From: an uncultured Ruthenibacterium sp.
GTDB lineage: Bacteria; Bacillota; Clostridia; Oscillospirales; Ruminococcaceae
Direction: 5' to 3'
NCBI GenBank assembly: GCA_944386555.1
Contig: CALXBN010000006.1
Coordinates: forward strand, 1 to 64,000
DNA: 64,000 nt
The notes beneath the pieces were generated by a model. It had not been told where the DNA came from and made no database searches. It saw only the letters and a program-made list of their open reading frames with translations. Made by a program: the position numbers and the translations under genes. Below, one piece after another: positions 57,910-64,000 of the stretch (its first letter is position 1; every line of letters starts with the position of its first letter).

Positions 57910-60153
57910 TCAGCCGTTCAGCGCAGCCAGCAGATCATCCAGCTGCTGCTGGCTCAGCATACCGAAGGAGACCAGCTGCCCGACCAACATGCCGGTGAAA
58001 ATTTTGCTGACGCCGTCTTCGCCCGTATCCCCCAGGGATGCACCGCCGGCACCGGCAGCCAGGGACTGCAGGGCAGAGCCCAGGGCCCGGGCACCAGCCG
58101 GCGTTGCCATCACTTCACCGATAGAGCTGCAGGCATCGTACACCACCGGCAGCGGCCGGCTGGCCGTGATTGTCACCGCGCCCTGCAGGCGGATATCCCG
58201 GCTGGAGGCTCCCACGGCCACCGTATATTCACCGGTCTCGGCATAGAAATCATGGAGAATGGGCTCATAGTAGGCGAAGTCTCGGCCGGTGAGGTTCACG
58301 GTTACCGTCTTGCTCTCGCCGGGCGCCAGGAACACCTTGGCAAATGCCTTCAGCTCCCGCACCGGGCGCTGGCGGCCCTTGGCGGTGACGGGCGGCGGGC
58401 ACACATACACCTGGGCGGCCTCAGCGCCGGCGCGCGGGCCGGTATTGGTGACGGTAAAGCGCACCGCCAGCGCATCGGTGTCGGCCATGGCCGCTTTGTC
58501 CAAGGCCAGGCCGCTGTAGGCAAAAGTGGTGTAGGACAGGCCGTAGCCAAAGGGGAACAGCACATCCATCTCTTTCTTGTCATAATAGCGATAGCCCACA
58601 AACACGCCCTCATTGTACGCGCTGGCGCGGTCCTCGCCGGGATAGCTCAGGTACGCAGGGGTATCGCTGAGCTTTTGGGGAAAGGTCTCAGCCAGCTTGC
58701 CCGAGGGGTTTGCCCGGCCGTACAGCAGGTTCATGGTGGCCTCGCCCACACCATCGCCGGCCAGATACATCTCCAGCACGGCGTTCACGTCGTCCAGCCA
58801 GGGCATGGTGACGGGCGCGCCGTTATACAGCACCACCACGGTGTTGGGCTGCACCGCCGCCACCGCGGCGATCAGCGCGTTCTGGTTGGCGGGCATCTCC
58901 AGCGTGGTGCGGTCATACCCTTCGCTCTCATAGCGGTCCGGCAGGCCGGCCAGGATCACCACCGCCCCGGCTTTGCCGGCAGCGGCCACCGCTTCGGCCT
59001 GCAGGGCGCTGTCGGGCGTATCGGAGGCCACGTCATAGCCGCGCACCCAGCGCATCCCGTCGGCCATGGCCTCGTAAGGGGTGCTGACGCGGGTGCTGTT
59101 CACATGGCTGCTGCCGCCGCCCTGATACCGGGGCGCCCTGGCGAAATCGCCGATCAGAACCACGTCCGCCCCTTCCGTCAGCGGCAGCGCGCCGGTATTT
59201 TTCAGCAGCACCGCGCACTCTTCCGCCGCCCGGCGTGCCGCCTCATAATCGGCGGCGCGGTCAAACGTCACCCCGTCCCTGCGGCCCTCCAGATATTTCT
59301 GCACCAGCTCCAGCACATTCAGAACGGCTTTGTCCAGCTCCTCCATGGACAGGGTCCCCGCATGCACTGCATCGATTACCTCGCGGATGCCCTTGTCGCT
59401 GCCCCCGGGCATTTCCAGGTCCAGCCCGGCAGCCACACCCACGGCTCGGTCCTTCACGGCGCCCCAGTCAGTCATCACCAGGCCCCTGTAGCTCCAGCGG
59501 GTGCGCAGGATATCCGTCAGCAGCTGCTTGTTTTCGCTGCAGTAGGTGCCGTTGATCTTGTTATATGCGCACATCACCGACCAGGGCTTTGCCTGCTTGA
59601 CCACCGTCTCGAAAGCTGCCAGATAGATTTCGTGCAGGGTGCGCTCGTCTACGCGGCTGTCGCTCACCATGCGGTCCGTCTCCTGGTTATTGGCGGCAAA
59701 GTGCTTGATGCAGCTGCCCGCTCCCTCGGCCTGCAGGCCGTTCACCAGCGCCGCGCCCAGCTGCCCGGCCAGGGCGGGGTCTTCGCTGTAATACTCAAAA
59801 TTGCGCCCGCACAGCGGGCTGCGCTTGATGTTGAGCCCGGGGCCCAGCAGCACGGCCAGGTTTTCCCCCTGGCATTCCCTGCCCAGGATGTGTCCCAGTC
59901 GCTCGGCCAGGGCCGTGTCGAAGCTGGACGCCACGGCCGCCGAGGAGGGAAAACAAACCGCCTTGATGCTGTCGTTGATACCCAGATGGTCGGCGTCGCC
60001 CGCCTGCTTGCGCAGGCCGCTGGGGCCGTCGCTGACCATGGCGGCAGGGATGCCCAGGCGCTCGATGGCTTTGGTGTGCCAGAAATCGCTGCCGGTGCAC
60101 AGCGCAGCTTTTTCCTCCAGCGTCAGCTGGCGCAACAATTCTTGAGGATTCAT
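57910..60153 (-). CDS. GH3 family beta-glucosidase
   Basis: A 747-residue cytoplasmic glycoside hydrolase (no signal peptide). The N-terminal barrel shows SDGPSGLRKQ, PSSAAVASSFD, LLGPGLNIKRSPLCGRNFEYYSEDP, CIKHFAANNQETDR and the nucleophile Asp in GLVMTDWGA; the alpha/beta sandwich includes ILAGLPDRYESEGYDR with the likely acid Glu; a fibronectin III-like domain follows (FTVTNTGPRAGAEAAQVYV). It probably hydrolyses cellobiose or plant beta-glucosides. The last 90 residues are an Ala/Gly-rich extension after the FnIII domain. A TATAAT at 60221-60226 (minus strand) with a poor -35 is its likely promoter. Confidence 0.94.
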   Translation of the reverse strand: MNPQELLRQLTLEEKAALCTGSDFWHTKAIERLGIPAAMVSDGPSGLRKQAGDADHLGINDSIKAVCFPSSAAVASSFDTALAERLGHILGRECQGENLAVLLGPGLNIKRSPLCGRNFEYYSEDPALAGQLGAALVNGLQAEGAGSCIKHFAANNQETDRMVSDSRVDERTLHEIYLAAFETVVKQAKPWSVMCAYNKINGTYCSENKQLLTDILRTRWSYRGLVMTDWGAVKDRAVGVAAGLDLEMPGGSDKGIREVIDAVHAGTLSMEELDKAVLNVLELVQKYLEGRRDGVTFDRAADYEAARRAAEECAVLLKNTGALPLTEGADVVLIGDFARAPRYQGGGSSHVNSTRVSTPYEAMADGMRWVRGYDVASDTPDSALQAEAVAAAGKAGAVVILAGLPDRYESEGYDRTTLEMPANQNALIAAVAAVQPNTVVVLYNGAPVTMPWLDDVNAVLEMYLAGDGVGEATMNLLYGRANPSGKLAETFPQKLSDTPAYLSYPGEDRASAYNEGVFVGYRYYDKKEMDVLFPFGYGLSYTTFAYSGLALDKAAMADTDALAVRFTVTNTGPRAGAEAAQVYVCPPPVTAKGRQRPVRELKAFAKVFLAPGESKTVTVNLTGRDFAYYEPILHDFYAETGEYTVAVGASSRDIRLQGAVTITASRPLPVVYDACSSIGEVMATPAGARALGSALQSLAAGAGGASLGDTGEDGVSKIFTGMLVGQLVSFGMLSQQQLDDLLAALNG

Positions 60154-60283
60154 ACAGGGTTTGTCTCCTTTCTCAATGGGCTGCGGCCAGGGCGGGCCCG
60201 GCCCGGCTTTACTTAACTGTATTATAGCGGAAACCCATGGCAAAGAAAAGCAGGCAAATGGGCCATTGCATAAATTTTACGCA

Positions 60284-60322
60284 AAACGGGCACCCCGCCT
60301 TTGTGCGGCAGGCTGCCCGGTG
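60284..60322 (-). terminator. Probable terminator of the GNAT gene
   Basis: On the minus strand CGGGCA-G-CCTGCC, loop, GGCGGG-G-TGCCCG, GTTTTGC; imperfect stem. Confidence 0.5.
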
Positions 60323-60351
60323 CGTTTTGTAACCTTTCCCGCAATTGGAAG

Positions 60352-60816
60352 CTACGCCTTTTTGACCATTTTCAAAAATTCATAGACACCGTCGTTGGAA
60401 CGGCGCATAACTGTCCCTGCATCCATAAAACCGCAGGAGCGATATACCCGAATGGCCCTTTGGTTGAAGGACGCCACATACATGACGAGCTGATCAAATT
60501 TGTAACGGCCTTCGATGAAAGCGATGATCTGCGTTACAAACCGCTTTCCGCCGCCCCGGCCGCAGAGATCCGGCCGCATCCCCAAGCCGATTTCAATGGC
60601 TGTATTTTCCCGGACGGCGCAGAAGAACCCAATCAGCTCACCGTCATCCAGCACTTCATAATAGTCATTGTGATTCCTCAGCGCTTCGTCTACAAATTCC
60701 CTATAGTCCTCCGGGTCAGCTGTCATATCGTAGAAAGAATAGGCACCATCATATTTCCAGTGGTCTGCAATTTCCAGCGCATGCGGCTGTGTCAGCTGCT
60801 TAAATGTCAACACCAA
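60352..60816 (-). CDS. GNAT family N-acetyltransferase
   Basis: A 154-residue acetyl-CoA-dependent acetyltransferase. GELIGFFCAV, IEIGLGMRPDLCGRGGGKRFV (pyrophosphate loop Q/RxxGxG form) and MYVASFNQRAIRVYRSCGF mark motifs A and B. The likely start is TTG 60816, 9 bases after GGAG, with a GTG next to it. Substrate unknown. Confidence 0.87.
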   Translation of the reverse strand: MVLTFKQLTQPHALEIADHWKYDGAYSFYDMTADPEDYREFVDEALRNHNDYYEVLDDGELIGFFCAVRENTAIEIGLGMRPDLCGRGGGKRFVTQIIAFIEGRYKFDQLVMYVASFNQRAIRVYRSCGFMDAGTVMRRSNDGVYEFLKMVKKA

Positions 60817-60923
60817 CTCAACAGTCTCCTTTCTTCAGGCGGATTCCAGAAAAATCGCCCCGCCTGTGAACGGCGGAGGTTCCTCTCCCGTCCATACCGC
60901 ACAGCGGCACTTGATCTGTCTTT

Positions 60924-62339
60924 TTATGCCGGAGGAACCTTCGGATCGGCGCCGCCGGGGCAGGGCAGCCGTACAACCTGCGCATCCAGCAGCGCGGCAT
61001 CCTGTTCCTCGTGGGTCACCACAGCCAGAGGACGCCCGGCACAGCGGGCTTTCACAAAGGCCGCCGTGCGGGCCCGCGCAGCATCGTCCAGGCCCTTGAA
61101 AGGCTCATCCAGCACCACGGCCCCTGCGCCGTCGGCCAGCACGGCCCGCAGCACAGCCACCCGCCGGCGCTGCCCGCCGCTCAGCTCATCTGCGCGCTTG
61201 TCCGCGTCTGCCGCGGTCAGGCCCACCGCCTCAAAAGCCGCATTCAGCGCTTCTTGCCCGGCACCGCACACCAGGCGCACATTGTCACGGGCGCTCAGCC
61301 AGTCCAGCAGACGGTCCTCCTGAAAAGCTGCGGCAATCGCCGCCCCGCCGGTGTCCGCTCTGCCCGCCTGTGGCTGCGCCAGCCCCAACAGCACCCGCAG
61401 CAGCGTGGTTTTCCCCCTTCCCGAAGGGGCCATCACACAGGTAGGCCGCGCTTTTGGGAACCGCACCGTGCAGCGGGCCAGCACCACCTGGCCGCCGTAT
61501 GCCATGGTCACCTCCGAAAGGCCCACAGCCTCGGGCACACCGCCGGCGGGGGCCGTCACCGGGCCCGTCACCCGGAACAGCACCTTCCGCAGAGCCGCCA
61601 GGAACCGCAGGAACACCTTCTCAAAGACCAGGCTCAGCGCCACGATCACCGCCGTCCAGGCCAGCAGGCCGGCGGTGTCAAACAGAAGTTTGGCATCGTA
61701 AAGCTGCTCGCCGATGCTGCCCGCAGTGATGCCGATGACCTCGGCGGCCACACCGCTCTTCCAGCACAGGCCCACGCTCACCCGGGCCGCAGCATCGAAA
61801 TAGGGCCAGGCCGCCGGAATGTAAAGGTTCTTTACTTTCCCCCATCGGGTGAAGCGGAACACCCGGGCCATCTCCAGCAGCTGGCCGTCCACACCGGAGA
61901 GGCCCTTCAGCACATTGGTATACACCACGGGCAGCACAATGAGGAAGCTGATAAACACCGCCAGGTTGCCCGCACTGCGCAGCCATACCAACGCCAGCAC
62001 AATGAAGCTGGCCACCGGGATGCTGCGCACGGTGACCATGGGCACCCGCAGCAGCACCGCCACAAAGGGCACCGCCGCCGCCAGCCCCGCCAAGGCTGTG
62101 CCTGCAGCCAAACCCAGGGCAAAGCCGCCCACGATGCGCCCGGTGCTGAAAGACACCGTGGCCCAAAACTGCCCGGTACCCATCAGGCGTACCAGAGTAC
62201 GGCACACCTCTACCGGCCCCACCAGAAACAGCTTCTGGCCGATGGCCACGGCAGCAAGCTGCCAGGCCATCAGCCAGAAGGCTGCCGCCAGGACCGTGGC
62301 GGCCATATTTTTACTTTTTGTATTTTTCTTATCTTTCAT
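60924..62339 (-). CDS. Fused ABC permease and ATPase, nitrate/sulfonate/taurine-type
   Basis: A 471-residue single-chain fusion. Residues about 1-250 form an SsuC/TauC-like permease with six TM helices and an EAA-like loop (LLEMARVFRFTRWGKVKNLYIPAAWPYF), and 265-460 form the nucleotide-binding domain: Walker A A-P-S-G-R-G-K-T-T, signature LSGGQRRR, Walker B AVVLDEPFKGLDDA and switch H (VTHEEQ). In this family permease and ATPase are normally separate genes. The first Walker A Gly is Ala. The substrate protein gene precedes it. Substrate unknown. Confidence 0.9.
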   Translation of the reverse strand: MKDKKNTKSKNMAATVLAAAFWLMAWQLAAVAIGQKLFLVGPVEVCRTLVRLMGTGQFWATVSFSTGRIVGGFALGLAAGTALAGLAAAVPFVAVLLRVPMVTVRSIPVASFIVLALVWLRSAGNLAVFISFLIVLPVVYTNVLKGLSGVDGQLLEMARVFRFTRWGKVKNLYIPAAWPYFDAAARVSVGLCWKSGVAAEVIGITAGSIGEQLYDAKLLFDTAGLLAWTAVIVALSLVFEKVFLRFLAALRKVLFRVTGPVTAPAGGVPEAVGLSEVTMAYGGQVVLARCTVRFPKARPTCVMAPSGRGKTTLLRVLLGLAQPQAGRADTGGAAIAAAFQEDRLLDWLSARDNVRLVCGAGQEALNAAFEAVGLTAADADKRADELSGGQRRRVAVLRAVLADGAGAVVLDEPFKGLDDAARARTAAFVKARCAGRPLAVVTHEEQDAALLDAQVVRLPCPGGADPKVPPA

Positions 62340-62420
62340 TACAATTCGTAATTTTTACGACCGCTGCACTGCCGCGCCGCCAACCGCCCCGGCAGATAGC
62401 CGCAGCGGCATTGGGGCCGT

Positions 62421-63494
62421 TCACGCCGCACCGTAGTAAAAATCGTCCCCGGGCATGGCGCCGCCCACCGAAGCGGCGTCGGCATCGTACAGCACCTGCA
62501 GATAACCGGACAGGTCTGCTTTCATTTCATCGCCGGCAATGTACACGATATTGCATGCGGGCAAGGCTTTTTCAGCCACCTCAGCTTTGGGTACAATGCC
62601 GTAATCGGCCACCAGCTGGGCGGCATCGGCGGTGTTGGCGTTCACCCATTCTACACTGGTCTGATACTCCTGCAGAAAAGCTTCTACTGCCTCGGGATGC
62701 TCCTGGGCAAACTCCGTGCGCACCAGGGTGACACCGGTCACCAGTGCAGAATCCGGGCTGACCTTGTCCCACTCCTCCGTCAGATTGAGCGCCACGGACA
62801 GGTTTTCCATCTGCATCTGAGCAGTCGTCACATAGGGCTGGGGCAGCATCGCCACGGCGGGGCCCTCCGCATTCTGCAAGGCGGCCAGCACTTCAGTGGC
62901 TTCGCTGTAATACTCCACAGTCACATCGGTGCCCGGTTCCAGGCCGTTCTGACGCAGCACGTAATTCAGGGCGTACTCCGGTGTGGTACCTTTGCCGGTG
63001 GCATAAATGGTTTTGCCGGCCAGGTCCGCCACAGAGGCTACGTCACCGCCGGTGGTGACGATATACAGCACGCCCAGCGTATTGATAGCCAGCACCTGCA
63101 CGCCGCCCTCGGTTTTATTATACAGCACACTGGCCAGGTTGGCAGGCACCAGGGCAATATCCACGTCGCCGCTGATCACCTGGGTGCTCACCTCTTCGGC
63201 GGCACCATACATGTTGAAGTTGTAGAATTGGGCCGCACCGCCTTCATCAGCAGTCTGCATCAATTCCACCATGCCCATGGTAGTGGGCCCCTGCAGGCTG
63301 GCCACCCGCACGGTAGCACTGCCCTCGGGGGCGGCTTCCGCAGCGCTTTCCACCTGGCTGTCCGTCAGCGGCGGCACCGAGGAAGCCGGCACCGAAGCGG
63401 ACGCCGGAGCGGAAGACGAGGCGGCGCTGCTGCAGCCCGCCAGCAGGCCCAGCGAAAGCGCCAGGCTCAGCAATATACTGCATACTTTTTTCAT
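62421..63494 (-). CDS. ABC transporter substrate-binding lipoprotein, NitT/TauT type
   Basis: A 357-residue lipoprotein (SLGLLAGC lipobox, Cys about residue 21) with a Ser/Ala/Pro linker followed by an NMT1/SsuA-like fold: VRVASLQGPTTMGMVELM, ISGDVDIALVPANLASVLYNKT, LAGKTIYATGKGTTPEYALNYVL and the late FLQEYQTSVEWVN. It feeds the fused transporter 81 bases downstream. ATG follows AAAGAGGG. Members carry nitrate, taurine, alkanesulfonates, thiamine precursors or riboflavin; which one cannot be told here. Confidence 0.92.
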   Translation of the reverse strand: MKKVCSILLSLALSLGLLAGCSSAASSSAPASASVPASSVPPLTDSQVESAAEAAPEGSATVRVASLQGPTTMGMVELMQTADEGGAAQFYNFNMYGAAEEVSTQVISGDVDIALVPANLASVLYNKTEGGVQVLAINTLGVLYIVTTGGDVASVADLAGKTIYATGKGTTPEYALNYVLRQNGLEPGTDVTVEYYSEATEVLAALQNAEGPAVAMLPQPYVTTAQMQMENLSVALNLTEEWDKVSPDSALVTGVTLVRTEFAQEHPEAVEAFLQEYQTSVEWVNANTADAAQLVADYGIVPKAEVAEKALPACNIVYIAGDEMKADLSGYLQVLYDADAASVGGAMPGDDFYYGAA

Positions 63495-63554
63495 TGTATT
63501 ACCCTCTTTCCCGCGCATCGGCCCCGCCGAGCCCGCCGGCCGCGGCACAGCACC

Positions 63555-63613
63555 TTGCGCGACGTGAGTTATTATACTATACTAAAAGCAAAATATATGT
63601 TGCCATGGCAACA
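63555..63613. promoter_or_regulatory. Divergent promoters with Crp/Fnr-type palindrome
   Basis: TGTTGCCATGGCAACA (63598-63613) is a perfect 16-base palindrome. On the minus strand TATAAT (63571-63576) has no good -35; the palindrome centre lies about 41.5 bases upstream of the predicted start, the class II activator position. On the plus strand TTGCGC (63555-63560), 17 bases, TATACT (63578-63583) drives the regulator, with the palindrome at about +9 to +24, a repressing position. Confidence 0.7.
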
Positions 63614-63635
63614 GATTGTGAAGGAAGTATCAAAT

Positions 63636-64000
63636 ATGCGTGATTCCAAAGCGGGCCGCCCGATGCTGCCGCCTCTGCCGGACAGCCCTTTGCTGGCCGG
63701 TATCGGGCAGGAGACGGCGCGCCGACTGGTGGCAGCGCTGCAGCCGGCGGTGCGCCGGTACGAAAAAGGCGAGGCACTGGTACTGGCAGGCTACGAAAAC
63801 AAGCGCATCGGCCTGGTGCTGGCGGGGCACATTGATGCTGTGCGCACCGGCCCCGAGGGCGAACAGCTGGCCATGGCCCACATGGGGCCGGGAGGCGTAT
63901 TCGGCGACGTATTGAGCGGGAGCCACGGGCACAAAAGCCCGGTGACGGTGCTGGCGCGCGGCACCGTCACCGCCCTGTGGCTGCCATGTGAGGCCGTGCT
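63636..64000 (+). CDS. Crp/Fnr family regulator, N-terminal part (cut by window end)
   Basis: The first 121 residues of a Crp/Fnr protein: the cyclic-nucleotide-binding-type beta-barrel with VRRYEKGEALVLAGYENKRIGLVLAG, G-P-E-G-E-Q-L-A-M-A-H-M-G-P-G-G-V-F-G and TVTALWLPCEAV. The C-terminal HTH lies beyond the window. ATG follows GAAGGAAG. No Cys cluster of Fnr type is visible in the part seen. It is divergent from the ABC transporter, whose control region holds a fitting operator. Confidence 0.88.
   Translation, partial: MRDSKAGRPMLPPLPDSPLLAGIGQETARRLVAALQPAVRRYEKGEALVLAGYENKRIGLVLAGHIDAVRTGPEGEQLAMAHMGPGGVFGDVLSGSHGHKSPVTVLARGTVTALWLPCEAV

Noticed and set aside
60233..60244. Half-match of the Crp/Fnr palindrome (TTGCCATGG) in the GH3 promoter
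   Set aside because: Only one arm matches; chance occurrence is likely.

Overview
The window looks like chromosomal DNA from a GC-rich gut Firmicute, most likely a Clostridia/Oscillospiraceae (Ruminococcaceae) member of the Faecalibacterium-Gemmiger-Subdoligranulum kind. The reasons are high GC with short AT-rich islands, strong AGGAGG ribosome binding sites, frequent GTG/TTG starts, sigma-A promoters (TTGACA-17-TATAAT type), a GlgB-C-D-A glycogen operon with a Firmicute-type GlgD, GTP-dependent PEP carboxykinase, the PFL/ACT pair, an [FeFe]-hydrogenase, and sporulation genes spoIID and spoIIR. The genus is an inference. I see no rRNA, tRNA, CRISPR array, phage or insertion sequence.

Layout. 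0-8 kb: CDF metal transporter (+), then leftward M20 amidohydrolase, AlkZ-like winged-helix protein, a membrane protein directly abutting citrate synthase, and rightward SpoIID. 8-16 kb: a frameshifted small secreted Cys protein, a divergent orphan solute-binding lipoprotein, a 10-TM metal exporter, a group B-like [FeFe]-hydrogenase, and two tandem membrane-anchored SGNH hydrolases. 16-25 kb: GAPDH, SpoIIR, and a leftward lrp-aminotransferase-DUF362-ispE-(leader ORF)-mgtE run with ATGA overlaps; divergent ACT-PFL-csoR. 25-31 kb: leftward tsaE-tsaB-rpiB-upp and two uncharacterised genes, a DUF378 protein, a second orphan solute-binding lipoprotein and a relic of the small Cys protein. 31-37 kb: a small XRE regulator with two paralogous membrane proteins, a P-type metal ATPase behind CsoR-type operators, a decayed copy of the XRE gene and its operators, a DUF3592-like protein, and the one intact small Cys protein. 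37-48 kb: PEPCK, AAC(6')-like acetyltransferase and tmcAL, divergent acetate kinase, membrane protein, divergent XRE/ECF-sigma pair, HPr-like protein, YibE/F and alkaline phosphatase. 48-57 kb: glgBCDA, a TIM-barrel epimerase, CorA with a long leader, and an HTH-membrane protein. 57-64 kb: GH3 beta-glucosidase, GNAT, a fused permease-ATPase ABC transporter with its lipoprotein, and a divergent Crp/Fnr regulator cut by the window end.

How the genes fit together. Central carbon flow is well represented: GAPDH, PEPCK, citrate synthase, acetate kinase, glycogen synthesis, beta-glucoside hydrolysis and hydrogen metabolism. Metal handling recurs: CDF, 10-TM exporter, MgtE, CorA, CsoR and the P-type ATPase. 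Several short intergenic regions carry readable regulatory logic: CsoR operators inside a promoter spacer, duplicated XRE operators, a palindrome shared by divergent XRE and ECF-sigma promoters, and a Crp/Fnr palindrome centred about 41.5 bp upstream of the predicted transporter start. The most unusual items are a tmcAL gene that appears to start with AUC, the small secreted Cys-protein family (one intact, two broken), the MgtE leader ORF, and the fused ABC subunit. Everything here was read by eye from sequence; no alignment or structure prediction was run.
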